Assembly (NCBI RefSeq): GCF_003182485.1
Contig: NZ_QGTX01000001.1
Location: 2,252,001 to 2,316,000, forward strand
Source of the DNA: Geodermatophilus normandii
GTDB taxonomy: Bacteria; Actinomycetota; Actinomycetes; Mycobacteriales; Geodermatophilaceae
Length of the DNA: 64,000 nt
Reading direction: 5' to 3'
Shown: one piece after another, positions 9,502 to 19,947 of the stretch
Numbering within the stretch: the stretch's first letter is position 1
How the letters are laid out: each line of letters opens with the position of its first letter
Translations under genes and position numbers: made by a program
Notes under the pieces: generated by a model
Databases searched by the model: none
Told to the model about the DNA's origin: nothing
What the model saw: the letters and a program-made list of their open reading frames with translations, nothing else

Positions 9502-11163
9502 GTGACACCCGAGCAGTTGCGCGACCTCGTCCGGACCGCGGTCGCGGCGGTCGTCGAGCGCGGCACGCTCGCCGTCGCCGTCCCCGACGACGTCCTCGTC
9601 GAGCGTCCGAAGAACCCCGAGCACGGCGACTACGCCACCAACGTCGCGCTGCGCCTGGCCAAGCCGGCCGGCATGCCGCCGCGCGCCGTCGCCGACCTGC
9701 TGGCCGAGGAGCTGCGGGCGCAGCCGGGCGTGGCGCGGGTCGACGTCGCCGGTCCCGGCTTCCTCAACGTGACCCTCGCCCAGGGCGCGCTCGGGCAGAT
9801 CGCCGTCCGGGCGGTGACCGCGGGCGAGGGCTACGGCCGCACCGACACCCTGGCCGGGCAGCGCCTCAACCTCGAGTTCGTCTCGGCCAACCCGACCGGC
9901 CCGGTGCACATCGGGGGCAGCCGCTGGGCCGCCGTCGGCGACGCGATCGGCCGGCTGCTGCAGGCCGGCGGCGCCGAGGTGACCCGCGAGTACTACATCA
10001 ACGACGCGGGCGCGCAGATCGACCGGTTCGCCCGCAGCCTCCAGGCCGCCGCGAAGGGCGAGCCGGTGCCCGAGGACGGCTATGGCGGTGCCTACATCGC
10101 CGACATCGCCGCGTCCGTCGTGGCGGCCGTGCCCGACGTCCTCGGGCGGGACGACGAAGCCCAGGTGCAGGCCTTCCGGGACACCGGCGTCGCGCTGATG
10201 CTCGACGAGATCCGCTCGTCGATGGAGGGCTTCGGCGTCGACTTCGACGTCTGGTTCAGCGAGAAGTCGCTCTACGACACGGGCGCGGTGGACAAGGCGC
10301 TGGCCCGGCTGCGCGAGCAGGGGCACGTCTACGAGGCCGACGGCGCGGTGTGGCTGCGCACCACCGACTTCGGCGACGACAAGGACCGCGTGCTGGTCAA
10401 GGCCGACGGCGAGACGACCTACTTCGCCTCCGACTGCGCCTACTACCTCGACAAGCGGGCGCGCGGCTTCGACCGGGTCGTGATCATGCTCGGCGCCGAC
10501 CACTCCGGTTACGTCGGCCGCTACAAGGCGCTGGTGGCCGCCACCGGCGACGACCCCGACACCAACCTCGAGATCCTCGTCGGCCAGCTGGTCAACCTGC
10601 TGCGTGACGGCGAGCCGGTCCGGATGAGCAAGCGGGCGGGCACGATCGTGCTGCTGTCCGACCTCACCGACGCGATCGGGGTCGACGCGGCCCGGTACGC
10701 CCTCGCACGGGCGTCGGTGGACCAGACGATCGACATCGACGTCGAGCTGTGGAGCCGGAAGACCAACGACAACCCGGTCTTCTACGTCCAGTACGCGCAC
10801 GCCCGGATCTCCTCCGTGCTGCGCAACGCCGCCGACCTCGGGCTGGCGCTCGGCGAGGCGGGCGACGTCGACGCCAGGCTGCTCGTCCACGACCGCGAGA
10901 ACGACCTGCTCCGGGCGCTCGGCGAGTTCCCGCGGGTGGTGACCTCGGCCGCCGAGCTGCGGGCGCCGCACCGGGTGGCCCGCTACCTCGAGGAGCTGGC
11001 CGGCACCTACCACCGCTTCTACGACGCCTGCCGGGTGCTGCCGCGCGGCGACGAGGAGGCGACCCCGCTGACCACCGCCCGGCTGTGGCTGTGCGCGGCC
11101 ACCGCGGTGGTGCTGCGCAACGGCCTGGGCGTGCTCGGTGTCTCCGCGCCGGAGCGGATGTGA
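9502..11163 (+). CDS. argS: arginyl-tRNA synthetase
   Basis: Class I aminoacyl-tRNA synthetase charging tRNA-Arg, 553 aa. An N-terminal Add-1 domain (residues about 1-90) is followed by [12 protein letters not shown] with the HIGH-like motif at His136, and a KMSKS-like MSKR at residues 375-378. The C-terminal DALR anticodon-binding domain ends the protein. First gene of the argS-lysA-hom-thrC-thrB operon; the stop codon overlaps the lysA GTG. The start has a TACGAT box 6 bases before and no ribosome site, pointing to a leaderless message. Confidence 0.97.
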   Translation: MTPEQLRDLVRTAVAAVVERGTLAVAVPDDVLVERPKNPEHGDYATNVALRLAKPAGMPPRAVADLLAEELRAQPGVARVDVAGPGFLNVTLAQGALGQIAVRAVTAGEGYGRTDTLAGQRLNLEFVSANPTGPVHIGGSRWAAVGDAIGRLLQAGGAEVTREYYINDAGAQIDRFARSLQAAAKGEPVPEDGYGGAYIADIAASVVAAVPDVLGRDDEAQVQAFRDTGVALMLDEIRSSMEGFGVDFDVWFSEKSLYDTGAVDKALARLREQGHVYEADGAVWLRTTDFGDDKDRVLVKADGETTYFASDCAYYLDKRARGFDRVVIMLGADHSGYVGRYKALVAATGDDPDTNLEILVGQLVNLLRDGEPVRMSKRAGTIVLLSDLTDAIGVDAARYALARASVDQTIDIDVELWSRKTNDNPVFYVQYAHARISSVLRNAADLGLALGEAGDVDARLLVHDRENDLLRALGEFPRVVTSAAELRAPHRVARYLEELAGTYHRFYDACRVLPRGDEEATPLTTARLWLCAATAVVLRNGLGVLGVSAPERM

Positions 11164-12650
11164 GGGCGCACCCGGCGGGGCCGCTGCACGGCGCGTTCGC
11201 CCCGCCGCCGTCGGCCGGCATGCCGCCGGCCGACCTCGGCGCCCTCGACCCGCAGGTCTGGCCGCGCTCGGCCCGCCGCGTCGACGGCGAGCTGCACCTG
11301 GGCGGCAAGCCGGTCACCGAGCTGGCCCGCGCGCACGGCACCCCGCTGTTCGTGCTCGACGAGGGCGACTTCCGCGGCCGCGCGGCCGACTTCGCCACCG
11401 CCTTCACCGGCGCCGACGTGCACTACGCCTCCAAGGCGTTCCTCTGCGGCCAGGTGGCCCGCTGGATCGCCGACGACGGCCTGCACCTGGACGCCTGCAG
11501 CGGCAACGAGCTCGCCGTCGCGCTGACCGCGGGCTTCCCCGCCGAGCGGATCGCGCTGCACGGCAACAACAAGTCGCTGGTGGAGCTGCAGCTGGCCGTC
11601 GACGCCGGCATCGGCCACGTCGTCGTGGACTCCTTCGACGAGATCGACCGGCTGGTGCCGCTGGCCCTGGCGCGGATGGAGGCCGGGGGCAGCCCGGTCC
11701 CGGTGCTGATCCGCACCACGGTCGGCATCGAGGCGCACACCCACGAGTTCATCGCCACCGCGCACGAGGACCAGAAGTTCGGCTTCTCGCTGGCCACCGG
11801 CGACGCGCTGACCGCCGCCGTCCGGGTCATCCGCGAGCCGTCGCTGCACCTGGCCGGGCTGCACAGCCACATCGGCTCGCAGATCTTCGACACGGCCGGT
11901 TTCGAGGCCGCCGCCCACCGGGTGGTCGGCCTCCTCGGCCAGGTGCACCAGGCCACCGGCGAGGTGCTCGAGGAGCTCAACCTCGGCGGCGGCTTCGGCA
12001 TCGCCTACCTCCCCGACGACGACCCGGTGACCCCCGACGACGTCGCCCGGCGGCTGCGCGCCGTCGTCGCCATGGAGTGCGCCGCGCTCGACCTGCCGGT
12101 CCCGCGGCTGGCGATCGAGCCCGGCCGCGCCATCGCCGGGCCCGGCACGGTCACCCTCTACGAGATCGGCACGATCAAGCCGGTCCGGCTCGGCAGCGGC
12201 GGGCAGGGCGCGCCGCAGGTGCGCAACTACGTCTCCGTCGACGGGGGGATGAGCGACAACATCCGCACCGCCCTCTACGACGCCGACTACACCTGCGTGC
12301 TGGCCAACCGCACCTCCGACGCCCCGCCGGCGCTGTGCCGCGTCGTCGGCAAGCACTGCGAGAGCGGTGACGTGCTGGTCCGCGACCTGTGGCTGCCCTC
12401 GGACGTGCAGCCCGGCGACCTGCTCGCCGTCGCCGCCACCGGCGCCTACTGCTGGTCGATGGCCAGCAACTACAACTACCTGCTCAAGCCGCCGGTGGTG
12501 GCCGTGCGGGACGGCGTCGCCACCGAGATCGTGCGGCGTCAGACACTGTCGGACGTGTTCGCACTCGACGCGGTCCTCGCCGGCCGCCCGGCGCCGTCCC
12601 CGGCGATCGACCAGCCCGCGCCCGAGCACCCCGTGGGAGCGCGGTCGTGA
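11160..12650 (+). CDS. lysA: diaminopimelate decarboxylase
   Basis: PLP enzyme of fold type III that converts meso-diaminopimelate to L-lysine and CO2, the last step of lysine synthesis. 496 aa. The PLP lysine is Lys92 (HYASKAFLC); other marks are [27 protein letters not shown] and EPGRAIAG. The GTG at 11160 overlaps the argS stop (GTGA), so translation is coupled. The N-terminus has about 60 residues before the barrel, usual for the actinobacterial form. The 3' end overlaps hom by GTGA. Confidence 0.97.
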   Translation: MRAHPAGPLHGAFAPPPSAGMPPADLGALDPQVWPRSARRVDGELHLGGKPVTELARAHGTPLFVLDEGDFRGRAADFATAFTGADVHYASKAFLCGQVARWIADDGLHLDACSGNELAVALTAGFPAERIALHGNNKSLVELQLAVDAGIGHVVVDSFDEIDRLVPLALARMEAGGSPVPVLIRTTVGIEAHTHEFIATAHEDQKFGFSLATGDALTAAVRVIREPSLHLAGLHSHIGSQIFDTAGFEAAAHRVVGLLGQVHQATGEVLEELNLGGGFGIAYLPDDDPVTPDDVARRLRAVVAMECAALDLPVPRLAIEPGRAIAGPGTVTLYEIGTIKPVRLGSGGQGAPQVRNYVSVDGGMSDNIRTALYDADYTCVLANRTSDAPPALCRVVGKHCESGDVLVRDLWLPSDVQPGDLLAVAATGAYCWSMASNYNYLLKPPVVAVRDGVATEIVRRQTLSDVFALDAVLAGRPAPSPAIDQPAPEHPVGARS

Positions 12651-13939
12651 CCGCCCCGCTGCGCGTCGCGCTGCTCGGCTGCGGCACCGTCGGCGGCGCC
12701 GTGCTCCGCCTGCTCGACGAGCAGGCCGCCGACCTCGCCGCGCGCATCGGCCGCCCGGTGCAGGTCGCCGGGGTCGCCGTCCGCCGGCCCGACCGGCACC
12801 CGGAGGTCCCCGCGGACCTGCTCACCACCGATGCGGTGGGCCTGGTCACCCGCGACGACGTCGACCTGGTCGTCGAGGTCATCGGCGGGATCGAGCCGGC
12901 CCGCTCGCTGATCCTGGCGGCGGTCGAGGCCGGGAAGTCCGTGGTCAGCGCCAACAAGGCCCTGCTCGCCGAGGACGGCGTCGCGCTGCACGCCGCGGCC
13001 GCCAAGGCCGGCGTCGACCTGTACTACGAGGCGTCGGTGGCCGGCGCGATCCCGCTGCTGCGGCCGCTGCGCGAGTCGCTGGCCGGCGACCAGATCCGCC
13101 GCGTCGTCGGCATCGTCAACGGCACCACCAACTACATCCTGTCGCGCATGGCCGAGACCGGCGCCGGGTTCAGCGAGGCGCTGGCCGAGGCCACCGAGCT
13201 CGGCTACGCGGAGGCCGACCCGACCGCCGACGTCGACGGGTTCGACGCCGCCGCCAAGGCCGCCATCCTCGCGTCGCTGTCCTTCCACACCGCGGTCACC
13301 GCCGCCGACGTGCACCGCGAGGGCATCTCCGCCGTCAGCGCCACCGACGTCGCCCGCGCCGCGGAGATCGGCTGCACGGTCAAGCTGCTGGCCATCTGCG
13401 AGCGGGTGCCGGGGGAGGAGGGCGACACCGTCGCCGTCCGCGTGCACCCGGCGATGATCCCGACGTCGCACCCGCTGGCCGCCGTGGGCGGGGCGTTCAA
13501 CGCCGTCTTCGTCGAGGCCGAGGCCGCCGGGCAGCTGATGTTCTACGGCCAGGGCGCCGGGGGTGAGCCCACCGCCAGCGCCGTCCTCGGCGACCTCGTC
13601 GCCGTCGCGCGCAACCGGGTGGCCGGTGCCGCCGGTGCCGGGCCCACCGCCTACGCCGAGCTGCCGGCCCGGCCGATCGCCGAGACGCCGACGCGGTACC
13701 ACGTCAGCCTCGACGTCGCCGACGTCCCGGGCGTGCTCGCGACGGTGGCCACCGCCTTCGCCGAGCACGGGGTGAGCATCGCCACCGTGCGCCAGGACGG
13801 CCACGGCGACGCCGCCACGCTGGTCATCGTCACGCACAGCGCCCCCGACGCCGCGCTGTCGTCGACGATCGCCGCGCTGCGGGAGGTCCCCGCCGTCCGC
13901 GGGGTCACGAGCGTGCTGAGGGTGGAGGGTCTGTCATGA
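12647..13939 (+). CDS. hom: homoserine dehydrogenase
   Basis: Reduces aspartate semialdehyde to homoserine with NAD(P)H, feeding threonine and methionine synthesis. 430 aa. Rossmann motif [11 protein letters not shown] (residues 9-19), SANKALLAE and the catalytic region [12 protein letters not shown] with [16 protein letters not shown] are present. Residues about 350-425 form an ACT domain ([20 protein letters not shown]), which in this family gives feedback control by threonine. GTG at 12647 overlaps the lysA stop and its own stop overlaps the thrC ATG (ATGA). Confidence 0.97.
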   Translation: MTAPLRVALLGCGTVGGAVLRLLDEQAADLAARIGRPVQVAGVAVRRPDRHPEVPADLLTTDAVGLVTRDDVDLVVEVIGGIEPARSLILAAVEAGKSVVSANKALLAEDGVALHAAAAKAGVDLYYEASVAGAIPLLRPLRESLAGDQIRRVVGIVNGTTNYILSRMAETGAGFSEALAEATELGYAEADPTADVDGFDAAAKAAILASLSFHTAVTAADVHREGISAVSATDVARAAEIGCTVKLLAICERVPGEEGDTVAVRVHPAMIPTSHPLAAVGGAFNAVFVEAEAAGQLMFYGQGAGGEPTASAVLGDLVAVARNRVAGAAGAGPTAYAELPARPIAETPTRYHVSLDVADVPGVLATVATAFAEHGVSIATVRQDGHGDAATLVIVTHSAPDAALSSTIAALREVPAVRGVTSVLRVEGLS

Positions 13940-15015
13940 CCGGAACGCTGCGCGGTGCCGTCTCGCCGTTCTGGCCGGGGCTGATCGAGGCCTACCGGTC
14001 GCGGCTGCCGGTCACCGACTCGACGCCGGTGGTGACCCTGCACGAGGGCGCCACGCCGCTGGTGCCGGCCGTCGAGCTGTCGCGGCGCACCGGCTGCGAG
14101 GTCTTCCTCAAGGTCGAGGGCGCCAACCCGACCGGGTCGTTCAAGGACCGCGGCATGACGATGGCCATCACCAAGGCCGTCGAGGAGGGCGCGCGGGCGG
14201 TCATCTGCGCGTCCACCGGCAACACCAGCGCCAGCGCCGCCGCCTACGCCGCGCGCGCCGGGATCGTCTGTGCCGTCCTCGTGCCCACGGGCAAGATCGC
14301 GCTGGGCAAGCTCGCGCAGGCGCTCGTGCACGGCGCGAAGCTGCTGCAGGTCGAGGGCAACTTCGACGACTGCCTCGCGCTGGCCAGCAAGCTGTCCATC
14401 GACTACCCGGTCAGCCTGGTCAACAGCGTCAACCAGTACCGCATCGAGGGGCAGAAGACCGCCTCCTTCGAGATCGTCGACGTCCTCGGCGACGCCCCCG
14501 ACGTGCACTGCCTGCCGGTCGGCAACGCCGGCAACATCACCGCCTACTGGCAGGGCTACCGCGAGTACTCCGACGACGGCCCCGCCACGAGGCGGCCGCG
14601 GATGTGGGGCTTCCAGGCCGCCGGTGCCGCGCCGATCGTCACGGGCAAGGTGGTCGAGCAGCCGAGCACCATCGCCACGGCCATCCGCATCGGCAACCCG
14701 GCGTCGTGGACCAAGGCGCTGACCGCCCGCGACGACTCCGGCGGCCGCATCGACGCCGTCACCGACCGGGAGATCCTGTCGGCCTACCGGCTGCTGGCCC
14801 GCAGCGAGGCCGTCTTCGTCGAGCCGGCGTCGGCCGCCTCGGTCGCCGGGCTGCTCAAGGTGGCCGCGGCCGGCGAGCTCGAGCCGGGGCAGCGCGTCGT
14901 GTGCACCGTGACCGGCAACGGGCTCAAGGACCCCGACTGGGCCATCTCCGGTGCGCCCGCGCCGGTCACGATCCCCGTCGACGCCGCCGCGGCCGCCGCG
15001 CAGCTGGGTCTCTGA
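13936..15015 (+). CDS. thrC: threonine synthase
   Basis: PLP enzyme converting O-phosphohomoserine to threonine, 359 aa, the short class typical of actinobacteria. The PLP lysine is Lys70 in [27 protein letters not shown] binds the cofactor phosphate region. ATG overlaps the hom stop. The thrB GTG follows the stop codon with no gap, so all four biosynthetic genes are translated from one transcript. Confidence 0.97.
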   Translation: MTGTLRGAVSPFWPGLIEAYRSRLPVTDSTPVVTLHEGATPLVPAVELSRRTGCEVFLKVEGANPTGSFKDRGMTMAITKAVEEGARAVICASTGNTSASAAAYAARAGIVCAVLVPTGKIALGKLAQALVHGAKLLQVEGNFDDCLALASKLSIDYPVSLVNSVNQYRIEGQKTASFEIVDVLGDAPDVHCLPVGNAGNITAYWQGYREYSDDGPATRRPRMWGFQAAGAAPIVTGKVVEQPSTIATAIRIGNPASWTKALTARDDSGGRIDAVTDREILSAYRLLARSEAVFVEPASAASVAGLLKVAAAGELEPGQRVVCTVTGNGLKDPDWAISGAPAPVTIPVDAAAAAAQLGL

Positions 15016-15948
15016 GTGGAGGAGTACGCGGCCGTGCGGGTCCGCGTGCCCGCGACCAGTGCCAACCTCGGCCCCGCCTTCGACTGCGCCGGCCTCGCGC
15101 TGACGCTGCACGACGTCGTCGAGTTCGCCGTCCGCGACGGCGGCCTCACCGTGGACGTGAGCGGCGTCGGGGCGGGGGAGCTGCCCACCGACGAGTCGCA
15201 CCTGGTCGTGCGCGCCTTCCGCGCCGCGTGCGAGCAGCTCGGGTGGAGCCCGCCCGGGCTGTGCGTGCGCGCCGTGAACGCCATCCCGCAGGGGCGGGGG
15301 ATGGGGTCCTCGGCCGCCGCCGTCGTCGCCGGCGTGGTGGGTGCCTGGGCGCTGTGCCCTGGAGTCGAGGCGGTCGACCGCGACGCGGTCCTGCGGCTGG
15401 TCAGCGAACTCGAGGGCCACCCCGACAACGTGGCCGCCTGCCTCCTCGGCGGCGCGACGCTGTCGTGGACGACGCCGGAGGGTGCGCGGGCCGACCGGCT
15501 GCCGGTCAGCGACGAGGTGGTGCCGGTCGTGCTCGTCCCGGAGGCGACGCTGTCGACCCACCTGGCGCGCACGCTGCTGCCCGCCGACGTGCCGCACGCG
15601 GACGCCGCCTTCAACGCCGCCCGCGCGGCCCTGCTGGTGCACGCCCTCGTCGCCGAGCCGTCGCAGTTGCTCGAGGCCACCGAGGACCGGCTGCACCAGC
15701 GGCAGCGCGGGGACGCCATGCCGGGGACGATCGCGCTCGTCGACCGGCTGCGCGCCGCGGGTCACGCCGCGGTGGTGTCCGGCGCCGGGCCGAGCGTCCT
15801 GGTGCTCGCGCAGCGGGTCTCGGGCGGTCCCGACCCCGTGCGGCAGGTGACCGACCTCACCCCGGAGGGGTGGCGCGTGTACCCCCTGGAGGTGGACTCG
15901 GGCGGCGCCCGGGTGACCCGTGTGGCGCCTGGGGTATCGTCTTCGTAA
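15016..15948 (+). CDS. thrB: homoserine kinase
   Basis: GHMP-family kinase phosphorylating homoserine with ATP, giving the substrate of ThrC. 310 aa. N-terminal PATSANLGPAFDCAG, the ATP-binding glycine-rich PQGRGMGSSAA (about residues 92-103) and C-terminal VVSGAGPSVLVLA are the three GHMP motifs. GTG directly abuts the thrC stop. It is the last gene of the argS-thrB operon; a short CCGCTG/CAGCGG hairpin lies 12 bases after the stop (15960-15973). Confidence 0.96.
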   Translation: MEEYAAVRVRVPATSANLGPAFDCAGLALTLHDVVEFAVRDGGLTVDVSGVGAGELPTDESHLVVRAFRAACEQLGWSPPGLCVRAVNAIPQGRGMGSSAAAVVAGVVGAWALCPGVEAVDRDAVLRLVSELEGHPDNVAACLLGGATLSWTTPEGARADRLPVSDEVVPVVLVPEATLSTHLARTLLPADVPHADAAFNAARAALLVHALVAEPSQLLEATEDRLHQRQRGDAMPGTIALVDRLRAAGHAAVVSGAGPSVLVLAQRVSGGPDPVRQVTDLTPEGWRVYPLEVDSGGARVTRVAPGVSSS

Positions 15949-16192
15949 CGAGGAACACTCCGCTGGTCAGCGGTGTTGTCCCGGCTGAGTGGTGGATCTA
16001 GTCTTCGGGCGTAGCCGCCTCTCGGGCGAGCCTCGCGCGGGGCGTTGCAGACGACCTCTCCTGTCGACGCAGATCCCGCTCCGCACCCACTCGATCCGTT
16101 GCTTCCCTCTGTCCCAACCCGCAGGACGGGGGCCGGCGCCGGGTCACCCCCTGCGCCGGTAGGCGCAGGTCACCGCAGGGAAGGACCTGTAC
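15949..16192 (+). promoter_or_regulatory. 244-base leader/promoter region of rho with a stable hairpin
   Basis: No gene is seen here. It holds a short hairpin just after thrB (15960-15973), which may weaken read-through, and an 8-bp perfect stem (CCTGCGCC, loop GGTA, GGCGCAGG) at 16150-16169, ending 8 bases before the rho ribosome site GGGAAGGA. A long leader fits the known autogenous control of rho in other bacteria, but the mechanism here is not shown. No clear -35/-10 pair could be assigned. Confidence 0.45.
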
Positions 16193-18401
16193 GTGAGCGA
16201 AACCACCGACCTCGCGACCGCCGGCGCCCCCGAGGGCGCCGCGGGCGAGGCCCCCGCTGCCGCCGGCACGGCGGGCCGGTCCCGCCGCCGCGGCAGCGGG
16301 CTGGCCGGCATGCTGCTCCCCGAGCTGCAGCGGCTGGCGGCCGAGCTGGGCATCCCCGGTACCGGCCGCATGCGCAAGGGCGACCTCGTCGCCGCCATCT
16401 CCGCCCGTCAGGTCGGCAGCGGCGCCCCGGGCAACGGTGTCCCGGCGCCCAGCGCCCCGGCCGACGCGGCGCCTGCTGCCACCGAGCCGCCCGCTGCCGA
16501 GCCGCGCGCTGCCGAGGCGCCCGCCGCCCCCGAGGCGCGCGGCGTCGCCGCGACCGCCGCGCCGCTCGAGGCCCCGATCAGCGGGGGCGCCAACGGCGGT
16601 CCGCTGACCGCCACCCCGGACGCCGGCACCGCCCCGTCCCCGACGCCCCGCCGAGGGCGCGCCGCGCCGTCGCCGGGCGGCCAGCCGCCCCGCCGGCGCC
16701 CCGTCGGACGCGCGGGTCGCCGACACGCCGTCCGCCGACACGCCGGCTGCCGCCGAGGCGCCGTCCGCCGTCGCGGACGCGCCGTCCGCCCCGCCCGCGG
16801 AGCGGACCGAGGGCGACCGCCCCGCCGGGGAGCGCACCGACGGCGAGCGCGCCGAGGGTGAGCGCGCCGAGGGTGAGCGCCCGGCCCGCAACCGGGACCG
16901 CAACCGCAACCGCGACGGCCGCGACGGCAACCGGGACGGCGGCGAGCGCGCCGAGCGTGCCCCCCGCGATGGTGAGCGCGGCCAGCGCGACGGCCAGCGC
17001 GACGGCCGCGGCCCCGACCGCGGGGACCGCAGCGAGCGCGCCGGCCGGCCGGACCGCACCGAGCGGCCCGACACGCGGCCCGACACCCGGTCCGATGCCC
17101 GTCCGGACACGCGCCCCGACACCCGCGGCGACGCCCGCAACGACGAGGACGACGACGACTTCGAGGGCGGCCGCGGCCGCCGCGGGCGCCGGTACCGCGA
17201 CCGCAACCGCCGCAACGGGCGCGAGCGCTTCGACCAGCCCACCGAGCCCACCGTCAGCGAGGACGACGTCCTGTTGCCGGTCGCCGGCATCATCGACGTC
17301 CTGGACAACTACGCGTTCGTCCGGACCTCGGGTTACCTGACCGGCCCCAACGACGTCTACGTCTCGCTGTCGCAGGTGCGCCGGCACGGTCTGCGCCGCG
17401 GTGACGCCATCACCGGCGCCGTCCGCCAGCCGCGCGAGGGCGAGCGCAAGGACAAGTACAACGCGCTGGTCCGGCTCGACTCGGTCAACGGCCTGGACCC
17501 CGAGCAGGCGCGCAACCGCCCGGAGTTCACCAAGCTGACGCCGCTCTACCCGCAGGAGCGCCTGCGGCTGGAGACCGACGCGCACCAGCTGACCACCCGG
17601 GTCATCGACCTGGTCATGCCGATCGGCAAGGGACAGCGCGCCCTCATCGTGTCGCCGCCCAAGGCCGGCAAGACGATGGTGCTGCAGGCGATCGCCAACG
17701 CGATCACCACGAACAACCCCGAGTGCCACCTCATGGTCGTCCTCGTCGACGAGCGGCCCGAGGAGGTCACCGACATGCAGCGCTCGGTGAAGGGCGAGGT
17801 CATCGCCTCGACCTTCGACCGGCCGCCGTCGGACCACACCACGGTCGCGGAGCTGTCGATCGAGCGCGCCAAGCGCCTGGTCGAGATGGGCCACGACGTC
17901 GTCGTCCTGCTGGACTCGATCACCCGCCTCGGCCGGGCGTACAACCTGGCCGCCCCGGCCAGCGGGCGCATCCTGTCCGGCGGTGTCGACTCCACGGCGC
18001 TCTACCCGCCCAAGCGCTTCCTCGGCGCCGCCCGCAACATCGAGAACGGCGGCTCGCTGACCATCCTGGCCTCGGCGCTGGTCGAGACCGGCTCGACGAT
18101 GGACACGGTCATCTTCGAGGAGTTCAAGGGCACGGGTAACGCGGAGATCAAGCTCGACCGCCGGCTGGCGGACAAGCGGGTCTTCCCGGCCGTCGACGTC
18201 AACGCGTCGGGCACCCGCAAGGAGGAGATCCTCCTCGCGCCCGACGAGCTGGCCATCGTCATCAAGCTGCGCCGGGTGCTCTCCGCGCTCGAGCCGCAGC
18301 AGGCCCTGGAGCTGCTGCTCGACAAGCTGCGCAAGACGCGCAACAACATCGAGTTCCTCATGCAGATCCAGAAGACCACGCTCGGCCCCGAGCGCGACTA
18401 G
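16193..18401 (+). CDS. rho: transcription termination factor Rho (reading frame shifts in the N-terminal linker)
   Basis: Hexameric RNA helicase ending transcription. Start GTG at 16193 has GGGAAGGA upstream. The first part (SAP-like helical LLPELQRLAAELGIPGTGRMRKGDLV, then Ala/Pro linker) runs in one frame and hits a stop at 16861; the Arg/Asp/Gly-rich linker, RNA-binding domain (from LLPVAGIIDVLDNYAFVRT, ~17271), Walker A PPKAGKTM and VLVDERPEEVTDM lie one base ahead, with no ATG/GTG/TTG before a TTG at 17274. That frame has a TGA at 16605, so the switch falls between 16608 and 16861. Removing one C from CCCC at 16646-16649 gives a smooth 735-aa Rho. Because rho is normally needed, a sequencing error is most likely; a true frameshift or ribosomal slippage is possible. 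Confidence 0.85.
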
Positions 18402-18536
18402 CGCACCGCCGCTCCGCGGGGCTCCGCCGTCAGGGATACTGGTCGGCCGAGCCCCGCGCTGGCGGCCGGAATGACCGGCCGGCCGCCGGCGTTCAGCCAG
18501 ACAGCACCGAGACGTCCCCGGAAGAGGCCCCGCATC

Positions 18537-18761
18537 ATGAAGCCCGGTATCCACCCCGAGTACCACACCACCACGGTCACCTGTGGGTGTGGGAACACCT
18601 TCACCACCCGCAGCACCGCGCCCAGCGGCCAGCTCACCGTCGAGACCTGCTCGGCCTGCCACCCCTTCTACACCGGCAAGCAGCGCATCCTCGACACCGG
18701 TGGCCGCGTGGCCCGCTTCGAGAAGCGGTTCGGCAAGCGCGGCGCGACCGCCGCCAAGTAG
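18537..18761 (+). CDS. rpmE: 50S ribosomal protein L31 (zinc-binding form)
   Basis: 74-aa ribosomal protein L31. The Cys residues in VTCGCGN and [14 protein letters not shown] mark the zinc-binding C+ form rather than the Cys-less zinc-independent paralogue. ATG at 18537 has GGAAGAGG upstream; an in-frame ATG at 18471 would add an Arg/Pro-rich tail foreign to L31. A GATACT box at 18435-18440 could be its own promoter between rho and rpmE. A long terminator hairpin follows. Confidence 0.97.
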   Translation: MKPGIHPEYHTTTVTCGCGNTFTTRSTAPSGQLTVETCSACHPFYTGKQRILDTGGRVARFEKRFGKRGATAAK

Positions 18762-18767
18762 CACCCC

Positions 18768-18808
18768 CGACGGCGCCCGTCCCACCTCGCGTGGGACGGG
18801 CGCCGTCG
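18768..18808 (+). terminator. terminator hairpin after rpmE
   Basis: Perfect 17-bp inverted repeat (18768-18784 and 18792-18808) around a 7-base loop, starting 6 bases after the rpmE stop. No U-tract. Confidence 0.8.
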
Positions 18809-18827
18809 TCGTGTCCGGACCCACCCC

Positions 18828-18851
18828 CGGCAGGAACGGCCGTTCCTGCCG
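18828..18851. repeat. 24-bp perfect palindrome in the prfA leader
   Basis: Half-site CGGCAGGAACGG with its exact complement, no spacer, centred between 18839 and 18840, ending 19 bases before the prfA ATG. It could be an operator for a dimeric regulator or fold into a hairpin in the mRNA; its closeness to the rpmE terminator also allows a second termination element. Confidence 0.6.
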
Positions 18852-18870
18852 CTCGCGCCAGGAGACAGCG

Positions 18871-19947
18871 ATGACGAGCAGCGACACCGCGCCCGACCGG
18901 CTGAGCGGGCTGCTCGAGGAGCACGCCGCGCTCGAGACCGAGCTGGCCGACCCCGCGGTGCACACCGACACCGCCCGCGCCCGCCGGCTGGGCCGCCGCT
19001 ACGCCCAGCTCGCGCCGGTCGTCGAGACCGCCCGCGCCCTCGACGCCGCCCGGGACGACCTCACGGCCGCCCGCGAGCTCGCCGCCGAGGACCCGTCCTT
19101 CGCCGAGGAGGCGCGCGGCCTCGAGACGCAGATCGACGAGCTCACCGACCGGCTGCGCGAGCAACTGCTGCCCAAGGACCCCGACGACGACAAGGACGTC
19201 ATCCTCGAGATCAAGGCGGGGGAGGGCGGCGCGGAGTCGGCGCTGTTCGCCGGCGACCTGCTGCGCATGTACCTGCGCTACGCCGAGCGCCGCGGCTGGG
19301 CGACCGAGGTGCTCGACGCCGTCCCGGCGGAACTGGGCGGCTACAAGGACGTCGCGATCGCGGTGAAGTCGCGCACCGACGAGGGCATCTGGTCGCGGCT
19401 GAAGTTCGAGGGCGGCGTGCACCGCGTGCAGCGGGTGCCGGTCACCGAGTCGCAGGGCCGCATCCACACCTCCGCCGTCGGCGTCCTGGTGCTGCCCGAG
19501 GCCGAGGACGTCGACGTCACCGTCGACCCGAACGACCTGCGCATCGACGTCTTCCGCTCCAGCGGCCCGGGCGGGCAGAGCGTGAACACCACCGACTCCG
19601 CCGTCCGGATCACCCACCTGCCCACCGGCATCGTGGTCAGCTCGCAGAACGAGAAGAGCCAGCTGCAGAACCGCGAGTCGGCGCTGCGCGTGCTGCGCTC
19701 CCGGCTGCTGGCCGCCGCCCGCGAGGAGGCCGCGGCCACCGCCAGCGACCAGCGGCGCAGCCAGGTCCGCACCGTCGACCGCAGCGAGCGGGTGCGCACC
19801 TACAACTTCCCGGAGAGCCGCATCTCCGACCACCGGGTCGGCTTCAAGGCGCACAACCTCGACCAGGTCCTCGACGGCGAGCTCGACCCGGTCATCGACG
19901 CGCTCACCCGCGCGCACACCGCCGAGCTGCTGGCGGCCGGCTCCTGA
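18871..19947 (+). CDS. prfA: peptide chain release factor 1
   Basis: Class I release factor reading UAA and UAG, 358 aa. The codon-recognition tripeptide is PVT (residues 190-192; PAT in E. coli) in [15 protein letters not shown], and the hydrolysis motif GGQ is at 234-236. ATG at 18871 has AGGAG 8 bases upstream and starts the usual RF1 N-terminus; longer upstream extension is rejected because it would cross the terminator and palindrome. The stop overlaps the apparent CTG start of prmC, whose product methylates the GGQ glutamine. Confidence 0.96.
   Translation: MTSSDTAPDRLSGLLEEHAALETELADPAVHTDTARARRLGRRYAQLAPVVETARALDAARDDLTAARELAAEDPSFAEEARGLETQIDELTDRLREQLLPKDPDDDKDVILEIKAGEGGAESALFAGDLLRMYLRYAERRGWATEVLDAVPAELGGYKDVAIAVKSRTDEGIWSRLKFEGGVHRVQRVPVTESQGRIHTSAVGVLVLPEAEDVDVTVDPNDLRIDVFRSSGPGGQSVNTTDSAVRITHLPTGIVVSSQNEKSQLQNRESALRVLRSRLLAAAREEAAATASDQRRSQVRTVDRSERVRTYNFPESRISDHRVGFKAHNLDQVLDGELDPVIDALTRAHTAELLAAGS

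Noticed and set aside
7059..10607. A 1182-codon open frame on the plus strand across tRNA-Arg, DUF305, DUF3105 and the start of argS
   Set aside because: It crosses a tRNA and three recognisable genes in other frames; composition is that of a shadow frame.
17274..18401. Short Rho made from TTG 17274
   Set aside because: This start lies in the middle of the conserved RNA-binding domain entry (LLPVAGIID) and has no ribosome site; a frame disruption upstream explains the data better.
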